A DNA stretch of 64,000 nucleotides, taken from positions 13,987,423 to 14,051,422 of the forward strand of contig OU452223.1 of assembly GCA_911728455.2 (NCBI GenBank), given 5' to 3'. The stretch comes from Marthasterias glacialis (lineage: Eukaryota; Echinodermata; Asteroidea; Forcipulatida; Asteriidae). Positions 38,009 through 50,488 of the stretch are shown in pieces. The position numbers and the translations under genes were made by a program. Under the pieces are notes generated by a model, which saw only the letters and a program-made list of their open reading frames with translations, was not told the DNA's origin and did no database searches. Within the stretch, counting starts at the first letter, position 1, and each line of letters starts with the position of its first letter.

Positions 38009-41000
38009 GACGTGTCCAACAAACTAGAGGTCCCAACTCGCGTTATTTCGGGAGCTAGCGAGCTTTTCCGGCCATCTTGATGACGTCAGAGTTGACCTAA
38101 ATATTGCTATTTGCCCAAATATTGCGAATTGACCCCTTCCCCACTCACAAACCCTCTTCAGTGATATCTACTCTATCATTTTCTATCATAAAATCGCATA
38201 AATTTTTTTGACCAAAATGGCGGGTGCTGACAGGGAGCTCCCTGTGAGAAATTTGTAATTTTTGACCCCTTTTGAAAAGTGCTTTTCATGGAATCAGTGG
38301 ATGCGGGCGGCTCTTCGGAGACGTGTCCAACAAACTAGAGGTCCCAACTCGCGTTATTTCGGGAGCTAGCGAGCTTTTCCGGCCATCTTGATGACGTCAG
38401 AGTTGACCTAAATATTGCTATTTGCCCAAATATTGCGAATTGACCCCTTCCCCACTCACAAACCCTCTTCAGTGATATCTACTCTATCATTTTCTATCAT
38501 AAAATCGCATAAAATTTTTTTGACCAAAATGGCGGGTGCTGACAGGGAGCTCCCTGTGAGAAATTTGTAATTTTTGACCCCTTTTGAAAAGTGCTTTTCA
38601 TGGAATCAGTGGATGCGGGCGGCTCTTCGGAGACGTGTCCAACAAACTAGAGGTCCCAACTCGCGTTATTTCGGGAGCTAGCGAGCTTTTCCGGCCATCT
38701 TGATGACGTCAGAGTTGACCTAAATATTGCTATTTGCCCAAATATTGCGAATTGACCCCTTCCCCACTCACAAACCCTCTTCAGTGATATCTACTCTATC
38801 ATTTTCTATCATAAAATCGCATAAAATTTTTTTGACCAAAATGGCGGGTGCTCACAGGGAGCTCCCTTTGAGAAATTTGTAATTTTTGACCCCTTTTGAA
38901 AAGTGCTTTTCATGGAATCAGTGGATGCGGGCGGCTCTTCGGAGACGTGTCCAACAAACTAGAGGTCCCAACTCGCGTTATTTCGGGAGCTAGCGAGCTT
39001 TTCCGGCCATCTTGATGACGTCAGAGTTGACCTAAATATTGCTATTTGCCCAAATATTGCGAATTGACCCCTTCCCCACTCACAAACCCTCTTCAGTGAT
39101 ATCTACTCTATCATTTTCTATCATAAAATCGCATAAAATTTTTTTGACCAAAATGGCGGGTGCTGACAGGGAGCTCCCTGTGAGAAATTTGTAATTTTTG
39201 ACCCCTTTTGAAAAGTGCTTTTCATGGAATCAGTGGATGCGGGCGGCTCTTCGGAGACGTGTCCAACAAACTAGAGGTCCCAACTCGCGTTATTTCGGGA
39301 GCTAGCGAGCTTTTCCGGCCATCTTGATGACGTCAGAGTTGACCTAAATATTGCTATTTGCCCAAATATTGCGAATTGACCCCTTCCCCACTCACAAACC
39401 CTCTTCAGTGATATCTACTCTATCATTTTCTATCATAAAATCGCATAAAATTTTTTTGACCAAAATGGCGGGTGCTGACAGGGAGCTCCCTGTGAGAAAT
39501 TTGTAATTTTTGACCCCTTTTGAAAAGTGCTTTTCATGGAATCAGTGGATGCGGGCGGCTCTTCGGAGACGTGTCCAACAAACTAGAGGTCCCAACTCGC
39601 GTTATTTCGGGAGCTAGCGAGCTTTTCCGGCCATCTTGATGACGTCAGAGTTGACCTAAATATTGCTATTTGCCCAAATATTGCGAATTGACCCCTTCCC
39701 CACTCACAAACCCTCTTCAGTGATATCTACTCTATCATTTTCTATCATAAAATCGCATAAAATTTTTTTGACCAAAATGGCGGGTGCTGACAGGGAGCTC
39801 CCTGTGAGAAATTTGTAATTTTTGACCCCTTTTGAAAAGTGCTTTTCATGGAATCAGTGGATGCGGGCGGCTCTTCGGAGACGTGTCCAACAAACTAGAG
39901 GTCCCAACTCGCGTTATTTCGGGAGCTAGCGAGCTTTTCCGGCCATCTTGATGACGTCAGAGTTGACCTAAATATTGCTATTTGCCCAAATATTGCGAAT
40001 TGACCCCTTCCCCACTCACAAACCCTCTTCAGTGATATCTACTCTATCATTTTCTATCATAAAATCGCATAAATTTTTTTGACCAAAATGGCGGGTGCTG
40101 ACAGGGAGCTCCCTGTGAGAAATTTGTAATTTTTGACCCCTTTTGAAAAGTGCTTTTCATGGAATCAGTGGATGCGGGCGGCTCTTCGGAGACGTGTCCA
40201 ACAAACTAGAGGTCCCAACTCGCGTTATTTCGGGAGCTAGCGAGCTTTTCCGGCCATCTTGATGACGTCAGAGTTGACCTAAATATTGCTATTTGCCCAA
40301 ATATTGCGAATTGACCCCTTCCCCACTCACAAACCCTCTTCAGTGATATCTACTCTATCATTTTCTATCATAAAATCGCATAAAAATTTTTTGACCAAAA
40401 TGGCGGGTGCTGACAGGGAGCTCCCTGTGAGAAATTTGTAATTTTTGACCCCTTTTGAAAAGTGCTTTTCATGGAATCAGTGGATGCGGGCGGCTCTTCG
40501 GAGACGTGTCCAACAAACTAGAGGTCCCAACTCGCGTTATTTCGGGAGCTAGCGAGCTTTTCCGGCCATCTTGATGACGTCAGAGTTGACCTAAATATTG
40601 CTATTTGCCCAAATATTGCGAATTGACCCCTTCCCCACTCACAAACCCTCTTCAGTGATATCTACTCTATCATTTTCTATCATAAAATCGCATAAAATTT
40701 TTTTGACCAAAATGGCGGGTGCTGACAGGGAGCTCCCTTTGAGAAATTTGTAATTTTTGACCCCTTTTGAAAAGTGCTTTTCATGGAATCAGTGGATGCG
40801 GGCGGCTCTTCGGAGACGTGTCCAACAAACTAGAGGTCCCAACTCGCGTTATTTCGGGAGCTAGCGAGCTTTTCCGGCCATCTTGATGACGTCAGAGTTG
40901 ACCTAAATATTGCTATTTGCCCAAATATTGCGAATTGACCCCTTCCCCACTCACAAACCCTCTTCAGTGATATCTACTCTATCATTTTCTATCATAAAAT

Positions 41001-44000
41001 CGCATAAAATTTTTTTGACCAAAATGGCGGGTGCTGACAGGGAGCTCCCTGTGAGAAATTTGTAATTTTTGACCCCTTTTGAAAAGTGCTTTTCATGGAA
41101 TCAGTGGATGCGGGCGGCTCTTCGGAGACGTGTCCAACAAACTAGAGGTCCCAACTCGCGTTATTTCGGGAGCTAGCGAGCTTTTCCGGCCATCTTGATG
41201 ACGTCAGAGTTGACCTAAATATTGCTATTTGCCCAAATATTGCGAATTGACCCCTTCCCCACTCACAAACCCTCTTCAGTGATATCTACTCTATCATGTT
41301 CTATCATAAAATCGCATAAAATTTTTTTGACCAAAATGGCGGGTGCTGACAGGGAGCTCCCTGTGAGAAATTTGTAATTTTTGACCCCTTTTGAAAAGTG
41401 CTTTTCATGGAATCAGTGGATGCGGGCGGCTCTTCGGAGACGTGTCCAACAAACTAGAGGTCCCAACTCGCGTTATTTCGGGAGCTAGCGAGCTTTTCCG
41501 GCCATCTTGATGACGTCAGAGTTGACCTAAATATTGCTATTTGCCCAAATATTGCGAATTGACCCCTTCCCCACTCACAAACCCTCTTCAGTGATATCTA
41601 CTCTATCATTTTCTATCATAAAATCGCATAAATTTTTTTGACCAAAATGGCGGGTGCTGACAGGGAGCTCCCTGTGAGAAATTTGTAATTTTTGACCCCT
41701 TTTGAAAAGTGCTTTTCATGGAATCAGTGGATGCGGGCGGCTCTTCGGAGACGTGTCCAACAAACTAGAGGTCCCAACTCGCGTTATTTCGGGAGCTAGC
41801 GAGCTTTTCCGGCCATCTTGATGACGTCAGAGTTGACCTAAATATTGCTATTTGCCCAAATATTGCGAATTGACCCCTTCCCCACTCACAAACCCTCTTC
41901 AGTGATATCTACTCTATCATTTTCTATCATAAAATCGCATAAAAATTTTTTGACCAAAATGGCGGGTGCTGACAGGGAGCTCCCTGTGAGAAATTTGTAA
42001 TTTTTGACCCCTTTTGAAAAGTGCTTTTCATGGAATCAGTGGATGCGGGCGGCTCTTCGGAGACGTGTCCAACAAACTAGAGGTCCCAACTCGCGTTATT
42101 TCGGGAGCTAGCGAGCTTTTCCGGCCATCTTGATGACGTCAGAGTTGACCTAAATATTGCTATTTGCCCAAATATTGCGAATTGACCCCTTCCCCACTCA
42201 CAAACCCTCTTCAGTGATATCTACTCTATCATTTTCTATCATAAAATCGCATAAAATTTTTTTGACCAAAATGGCGGGTGCTCACAGGGAGCTCCCTTTG
42301 AGAAATTTGTAATTTTTGACCCCTTTTGAAAAGTGCTTTTCATGGAATCAGTGGATGCGGGCGGCTCTTCGGAGACGTGTCCAACAAACTATATAGAGGT
42401 CCCAACTCGCGTTATTTCGGGAGCTAGCGAGCTTTTCCGGCCATCTTGATGACGTCAGAGTTGACCTAAATATTGCTATTTGCCCAAATATTGCGAATTG
42501 ACCCCTTCCCCACTCACAAACCCTCTTCAGTGATATCTACTCTATCATTTTCTATCATAAAATCGCATAAAATTTTTTTGACCAAAATGGCGGGTGCTGA
42601 CAGGGAGCTCCCTGTGAGAAATTTGTAATTTTTGACCCCTTTTGAAAAGTGCTTTTCATGGAATCAGTGGATGCGGGCGGCTCTTCGGAGACGTGTCCAA
42701 CAAACTAGAGGTCCCAACTCGCGTTATTTCGGGAGCTAGCGAGCTTTTCCGGCCATCTTGATGACGTCAGAGTTGACCTAAATATTGCTATTTGCCCAAA
42801 TATTGCGAATTGACCCCTTCCCCACTCACAAACCCTCTTCAGTGATATCTACTCTATCATTTTCTATCATAAAATCGCATAAAATTTTTTTGACCAAAAT
42901 GGCGGGTGCTGACAGGGAGCTCCCTGTGAGAAATTTGTAATTTTTGACCCCTTTTGAAAAGTGCTTTTCATGGAATCAGTGGATGCGGGCGGCTCTTCGG
43001 AGACGTGTCCAACAAACTAGAGGTCCCAACTCGCGTTATTTCGGGAGCTAGCGAGCTTTTCCGGCCATCTTGATGACGTCAGAGTTGACCTAAATATTGC
43101 TATTTGCCCAAATATTGCGAATTGACCCCTTCCCCACTCACAAACCCTCTTCAGTGATATCTACTCTATCATTTTCTATCATAAAATCGCATAAAATTTT
43201 TTTGACCAAAATGGCGGGTGCTGACAGGGAGCTCCCTGTGAGAAATTTGTAATTTTTGACCCCTTTTGAAAAGTGCTTTTCATGGAATCAGTGGATGCGG
43301 GCGGCTCTTCGGAGACGTGTCCAACAAACTAGAGGTCCCAACTCGCGTTATTTCGGGAGCTAGCGAGCTTTTCCGGCCATCTTGATGACGTCAGAGTTGA
43401 CCTAAATATTGCTATTTGCCCAAATATTGCGAATTGACCCCTTCCCCACTCACAAACCCTCTTCAGTGATATCTACTCTATCATTTTCTATCATAAAATC
43501 GCATAAATTTTTTTGACCAAAATGGCGGGTGCTGACAGGGAGCTCCCTGTGAGAAATTTGTAATTTTTGACCCCTTTTGAAAAGTGCTTTTCATGGAATC
43601 AGTGGATGCGGGCGGCTCTTCGGAGACGTGTCCAACAAACTAGAGGTCCCAACTCGCGTTATTTCGGGAGCTAGCGAGCTTTTCCGGCCATCTTGATGAC
43701 GTCAGAGTTGACCTAAATATTGCTATTTGCCCAAATATTGCGAATTGACCCCTTCCCCACTCACAAACCCTCTTCAGTGATATCTACTCTATCATTTTCT
43801 ATCATAAAATCGCATAAAATTTTTTTGACCAAAATGGCGGGTGCTGACAGGGAGCTCCCTGTGAGAAATTTGTAATTTTTGACCCCTTTTGAAAAGTGCT
43901 TTTCATGGAATCAGTGGATGCGGGCGGCTCTTCGGAGACGTGTCCAACAAACTAGAGGTCCCAACTCGCGTTATTTCGGGAGCTAGCGAGCTTTTCCGGC

Positions 44001-44248
44001 CATCTTGATGACGTCAGAGTTGACCTAAATATTGCTATTTGCCCAAATATTGCGAATTGACCCCTTCCCCACTCACAAACCCTCTTCAGTGATATCTACT
44101 CTATCATTTTCTATCATAAAATCGCATAAAATTTTTTTGACCAAAATGGCGGGTGCTGACAGGGAGCTCCCTTTGAGAAATTTGTAATTTTTGACCCCTT
44201 TTGAAAAGTGCTTTTCATGGAATCAGTGGATGCGGGCGGCTCTTCGGA
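38009..44248 (+). repeat. 6-5-6-unit higher-order repeat, four blocks
   Basis: A 311-bp unit with an A3T7 tract (M123, M129, M134, M140) is followed two units later by a CCCTTTGAG unit (M125, M131, M136, M142). Blocks are thus spaced 6, 5 and 6 units. An A5T6 unit lies between the two markers in blocks 2 and 3 only. GCTCAC accompanies the second marker in M125 and M136, but GCTGAC in M131 and M142. Confidence 0.85.
42374..42689 (+). repeat. 316-bp monomer M137 with TA expansion
   Basis: ACTATATAGAGG replaces ACTAGAGG near 42389-42400: one TA has become three. It is the only +4 unit in the window and is not copied in the related blocks, so it probably arose after them. Confidence 0.9.
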
Positions 44249-45184
44249 GACGTGTCCAACAAACTAGAGGTCCCAACTCGCGTTATTTCGGGAGCTAGCG
44301 AGCTTTTCCGGCCATCTTGATGACGTCAGAGTTGACCTAAATATTGCTATTTGCCCAAATATTGCGAATTGACCCCTTCCCCACTCACAAACCCTCTTCA
44401 GTGATATCTACTCTATCATTTTCTATCATAAAATCGCATAAAAATTTTTTGACCAAAATGGCGGGTGCTCACAGGGAGCTCCCTGTGAGAAATTTGTAAT
44501 TTTTGACCCCTTTTGAAAAGTGCTTTTCATGGAATCAGTGGATGCGGGCGGCTCTTCGGAGACGTGTCCAACAAACTAGAGGTCCCAACTCGCGTTATTT
44601 CGGGAGCTAGCGAGCTTTTCCGGCCATCTTGATGACGTCAGAGTTGACCTAAATATTGCTATTTGCCCAAATATTGCGAATTGACCCCTTCCCCACTCAC
44701 AAACCCTCTTCAGTGATATCTACTCTATCATTTTCTATCATAAAATCGCATAAAATTTTTTTGACCAAAATGGCGGGTGCTGACAGGGAGCTCCCTGTGA
44801 GAAATTTGTAATTTTTGACCCCTTTTGAAAAGTGCTTTTCATGGAATCAGTGGATGCGGGCGGCTCTTCGGAGACGTGTCCAACAAACTAGAGGTCCCAA
44901 CTCGCGTTATTTCGGGAGCTAGCGAGCTTTTCCGGCCATCTTGATGACGTCAGAGTTGACCTAAATATTGCTATTTGCCCAAATATTGCGAATTGACCCC
45001 TTCCCCACTCACAAACCCTCTTCAGTGATATCTACTCTATCATTTTCTATCATAAAATCGCATAAAATTTTTTTGACCAAAATGGCGGGTGCTGACAGGG
45101 AGCTCCCTGTGAGAAATTTGTAATTTTTGACCCCTTTTGAAAAGTGCTTTTCATGGAATCAGTGGATGCGGGCGGCTCTTCGGA

Positions 45185-47056
45185 GACGTGTCCAACAAAC
45201 TAGAGGTCCCAACTCGCGTTATTTCGGGAGCTAGCGAGCTTTTCCGGCCATCTTGATGACGTCAGAGTTGACCTAAATATTGCTATTTGCCCAAATATTG
45301 CGAATTGACCCCTTCCCCACTCACAAACCCTCTTCAGTGATATTTACTCTATCATTTTCTATCATAAAATCGCATAAAATTTTTTTGACCAAAATGGCGG
45401 GTGCTGACAGGGAGCTCCCTGTGAGAAATTTGTAATTTTTGACCCCTTTTGAAAAGTGCTTTTCATGGAATCAGTGGATGCGGGCGGCTCTTCGGAGACG
45501 TGTCCAACAAACTAGAGGTCCCAACTCGCGTTATTTCGGGAGCTAGCGAGCTTTTCCGGCCATCTTGATGACGTCAGAGTTGACCTAAATATTGCTATTT
45601 GCCCAAATATTGCGAATTGACCCCTTCCCCACTCACAAACCCTCTTCAGTGATATCTACTCTATCATTTTCTATCATAAAATCGCATAAAATTTTTTTGA
45701 CCAAAATGGCGGGTGCTGACAGGGAGCTCCCTGTGAGAAATTTGTAATTTTTGACCCCTTTTGAAAAGTGCTTTTCATGGAATCAGTGGATGCGGGCGGC
45801 TCTTCGGAGACGTGTCCAACAAACTACAGGCCCCAACTCGCGTTATTTCGGGAGCTAGCGAGCTTTTCCGGCCATCTTGATGACGTCAGAGTTGACCTAA
45901 ATATTGCTATTTGCCCAAATATTGCGAATTGACCCCTTCCCCACTCACAAACCCTCTTCAGTGATATCTACTCTATCATTTTCTATCATAAAATCGCATA
46001 AAATTTTTTTGACCAAAATGGCGGGTGCTGACAGGGAGCTCCCTGTGAGAAATTTGTAATTTTTGACCCCTTTTGAAAAGTGCTTTTCATGGAATCAGTG
46101 GATGCGGGCGGCTCTTCGGAGACGTGTCCAACAAACTAGAGGTCCCAACTCGCGTTATTTCGGGAGCTAGCGAGCTTTTCCGGCCATCTTGATGACGTCA
46201 GAGTTGACCTAAATATTGCTATTTGCCCAAATATTGCGAATTGACCCCTTCCCCACTCACAAACCCTCTTCAGTGATATTTACTCTATCATTTTCTATCA
46301 TAAAATCGCATAAAATTTTTTTGACCAAAATGGCGGGTGCTGACAGGGAGCTCCCTGTGAGAAATTTGTAATTTTTGACCCCTTTTGAAAAGTGCTTTTC
46401 ATGGAATCAGTGGATGCGGGCGGCTCTTCGGAGACGTGTCCAACAAACTAGAGGTCCCAACTCGCGTTATTTCGGGAGCTAGCGAGCTTTTCCGGCCATC
46501 TTGATGACGTCAGAGTTGACCTAAATATTGCTATTTGCCCAAATATTGCGAATTGACCCCTTCCCCACTCACAAACCCTCTTCAGTGATATCTACTCTAT
46601 CATTTTCTATCATAAAATCGCATAAAATTTTTTTGACCAAAATGGCGGGTGCTGACAGGGAGCTCCCTGTGAGAAATTTGTAATTTTTGACCCCTTTTGA
46701 AAAGTGCTTTTCATGGAATCAGTGGATGCGGGCGGCTCTTCGGAGACGTGTCCAACAAACTACAGGCCCCAACTCGCGTTATTTCGGGAGCTAGCGAGCT
46801 TTTCCGGCCATCTTGATGACGTCAGAGTTGACCTAAATATTGCTATTTGCCCAAATATTGCGAATTGACCCCTTCCCCACTCACAAACCTTCTTCAGTGA
46901 TATCTACTCTATCATTTTCTATCATAAAATCGCATAAAATTTTTTTGACCAAAATGGCGGGTGCTGACAGGGAGCTCCCTGTGAGAAATTTGTAATTTTT
47001 GACCCCTTTTGAAAAGTGCTTTTCATGGAATCAGTGGATGCGGGCGGCTCTTCGGA
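45185..47056 (+). repeat. 3-unit tandem duplication (M146-M148, M149-M151)
   Basis: GATATTTACT in M146 and M149 and ACTACAGGCCCC in M148 and M151 recur at 936 bp. The next unit M152 carries GACCATAATGG. The same series of marks (TATTTA, one unit, ACAGGCCCC) is present at M98-M100 and M109-M111. Confidence 0.85.
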
Positions 47057-47368
47057 GACGTGTCCAACAAACTAGAGGTCCCAACTCGCGTTATTTCGGG
47101 AGCTAGCGAGCTTTTCCGGCCATCTTGATGACGTCAGAGTTGACCTAAATATTGCTATTTGCCCAAATATTGCGAATTGACCCCTTCCCCACTCACAAAC
47201 CCTCTTCAGTGATATCTACTCTATCATTTTCTATCATAAAATCGCATAAAATTTTTTTGACCATAATGGCGGGTGCTGACAGGGAGCTCCCTGTGAGAAA
47301 TTTGTAATTTTTGACCCCTTTTGAAAAGTGCTTTTCATGGAATCAGTGGATGCGGGCGGCTCTTCGGA

Positions 47369-50300
47369 GACGTGTCCAACAAATTAGAGGTCCCAACTCG
47401 CGTTATTTCGGGAGCTAGCGAGCTTTTCCGGCCATCTTGATGACGTCAGAGTTGACCTAAATATTGCTATTTGCCCAAATATTGCGAATTGACCCCTTCC
47501 CCACTCACAAACCCTCTTCAGTGATATCTACTCTATCATTTTCTATCATAAAATCGCATAAAAATTTTTTGACCAAAATGGCGGGTGCTCACAGGGAGCT
47601 CCCTGTGAGAAATTTGTAATTTTTGACCCCTTTTGAAAAGTGCTTTTCATGGAATCAGTGGATGCGGGCGGCTCTTCGGAGACGTGTCCAACAAACTAGA
47701 GGTCCCAACTCGCGTTATTTCGGGAGCTAGCGAGCTTTTCCGGCCATCTTGATGACGTCAGAGTTGACCTAAATATTGCTATTTGCCCAAATATTGCGAA
47801 TTGACCCCTTCCCCACTCACAAACCCTCTTCAGTGATATCTACTCTATCATTTTCTATCATAAAATCGCATAAAATTTTTTTGACCAAAATGGCGGGTGC
47901 TGACAGGGAGCTCCCTGTGAGAAATTTGTAATTTTTGACCCCTTTTGAAAAGTGCTTTTCATGGAATCAGTGGATGCGGGCGGCTCTTCGGAGACGTGTC
48001 CAACAAACTAGAGGTCCCAACTCGCGTTATTTCGGGAGCTAGCGAGCTTTTCCGGCCATCTTGATGACGTCAGAGTTGACCTAAATATTGCTATTTGCCC
48101 AAATATTGCGAATTGACCCCTTCCCCACTCACAAACCCTCTTCAGTGATATCTACTCTATCATTTTCTATCATAAAATCGCATAAAAATTTTTTGACCAA
48201 AATGGCGGGTGCTGACAGGGAGCTCCCTGTGAGAAATTTGTAATTTTTGACCCCTTTTGAAAAGTGCTTTTCATGGAATCAGTGGATGCGGGCGGCTCTT
48301 CGGAGACGTGTCCAACAAACTAGAGGTCCCAACTCGCGTTATTTCGGGAGCTAGCGAGCTTTTCCGGCCATCTTGATGACGTCAGAGTTGACCTAAATAT
48401 TGCTATTTGCCCAAATATTGCGAATTGACCCCTTCCCCACTCACAAACCCTCTTCAGTGATATCTACTCTATCATTTTCTATCATAAAATCGCATAAAAT
48501 TTTTTTGACCAAAATGGCGGGTGCTGACAGGGAGCTCCCTGTGAGAAATTTGTAATTTTTGACCCCTTTTGAAAAGTGCTTTTCATGGAATCAGTGGATG
48601 CGGGCGGCTCTTCGGAGACGTGTCCAACAAACTAGAGGTCCCAACTCGCGTTATTTCGGGAGCTAGCGAGCTTTTCCGGCCATCTTGATGACGTCAGAGT
48701 TGACCTAAATATTGCTATTTGCCCAAATATTGCGAATTGACCCCTTCCCCACTCACAAACCCTCTTCAGTGATATCTACTCTATCATTTTCTATCATAAA
48801 ATCGCATAAAAATTTTTTGACCAAAATGGCGGGTGCTGACAGGGAGCTCCCTGTGAGAAATTTGTAATTTTTGACCCCTTTTGAAAAGTGCTTTTCATGG
48901 AATCAGTGGATGCGGGCGGCTCTTCGGAGACGTGTCCAACAAACTAGAGGTCCCAACTCGCGTTATTTCGGGAGCTAGCGAGCTTTTCCGGCCATCTTGA
49001 TGACGTCAGAGTTGACCTAAATATTGCTATTTGCCCAAATATTGCGAATTGACCCCTTCCCCACTCACAAACCCTCTTCAGTGATATCTACTCTATCATT
49101 TTCTATCATAAAATCGCATAAAATTTTTTTGACCAAAATGGCGGGTGCTGACAGGGAGCTCCCTGTGAGAAATTTGTAATTTTTGACCCCTTTTGAAAAG
49201 TGCTTTTCATGGAATCAGTGGATGCGGGCGGCTCTTCGGAGACGTGTCCAACAAACTAGAGGTCCCAACTCGCGTTATTTCGGGAGCTAGCGAGCTTTTC
49301 CGGCCATCTTGATGACGTCAGAGTTGACCTAAATATTGCTATTTGCCCAAATATTGCGAATTGACCCCTTCCCCACTCACAAACCCTCTTCAGTGATATC
49401 TACTCTATCATTTTCTATCATAAAATCGCATAAAAATTTTTTGACCAAAATGGCGGGTGCTGACAGGGAGCTCCCTGTGAGAAATTTGTAATTTTTGACC
49501 CCTTTTGAAAAGTGCTTTTCATGGAATCAGTGGATGCGGGCGGCTCTTCGGAGACGTGTCCAACAAACTAGAGGTCCCAACTCGCGTTATTTCGGGAGCT
49601 AGCGAGCTTTTCCGGCCATCTTGATGACGTCAGAGTTGACCTAAATATTGCTATTTGCCCAAATATTGCGAATTGACCCCTTCCCCACTCACAAACCCTC
49701 TTCAGTGATATCTACTCTATCATTTTCTATCATAAAATCGCATAAAATTTTTTTGACCAAAATGGCGGGTGCTGACAGGGAGCTCCCTGTGAGAAATTTG
49801 TAATTTTTGACCCCTTTTGAAAAGTGCTTTTCATGGAATCAGTGGATGCGGGCGGCTCTTCGGAGACGTGTCCAACAAACTAGAGGTCCCAACTCGCGTT
49901 ATTTCGGGAGCTAGCGAGCTTTTCCGGCCATCTTGATGACGTCAGAGTTGACCTAAATATTGCTATTTGCCCAAATATTGCGAATTGACCCCTTCCCCAC
50001 TCACAAACCCTCTTCAGTGATATCTACTCTATCATTTTCTATCATAAAATCGCATAAAAATTTTTTGACCAAAATGGCGGGTGCTGACAGGGAGCTCCCT
50101 GTGAGAAATTTGTAATTTTTGACCCCTTTTGAAAAGTGCTTTTCATGGAATCAGTGGATGCGGGCGGCTCTTCGGAGACGTGTCCAACAAACTAGAGGTC
50201 CCAACTCGCGTTATTTCGGGAGCTAGCGAGCTTTTCCGGCCATCTTGATGACGTCAGAGTTGACCTAAATATTGCTATTTGCCCAAATATTGCGAATTGA

Positions 50301-50488
50301 CCCCTTCCCCACTCACAAACCCTCTTCAGTGATATCTACTCTATCATTTTCTATCATAAAATCGCATAAAATTTTTTTGACCAAAATGGCGGGTGCTGAC
50401 AGGGAGCTCCCTGTGAGAAATTTGTAATTTTTGACCCCTTTTGAAAAGTGCTTTTCATGGAATCAGTGGATGCGGGCGGCTCTTCGGA
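47369..50488 (+). repeat. Dimeric higher-order repeat, five 624-bp dimers (M153-M162)
   Basis: The A/T tract alternates strictly A5T6, A4T7 for ten consecutive units. The alternation stops at M163-M164, both A4T7. M153 also has AACAAATTAG and the last GCTCAC arm of the window. Confidence 0.8.

Larger units (their letters stand above)
37697..47680 (+). repeat. Array zone 3 (M122-M153): ACTCAC fixed, higher-order repeats
   Basis: Every unit has CACTCACAAA here. Remaining variation is organised in blocks: a 6-5-6-unit periodicity of 311-bp units and CCCTTTGAG units up to about 44.2 kb, then a 3-unit repeat at 45.2-47.1 kb. GCTCAC persists in only a few units, the last being M153 (47369). Confidence 0.8.
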
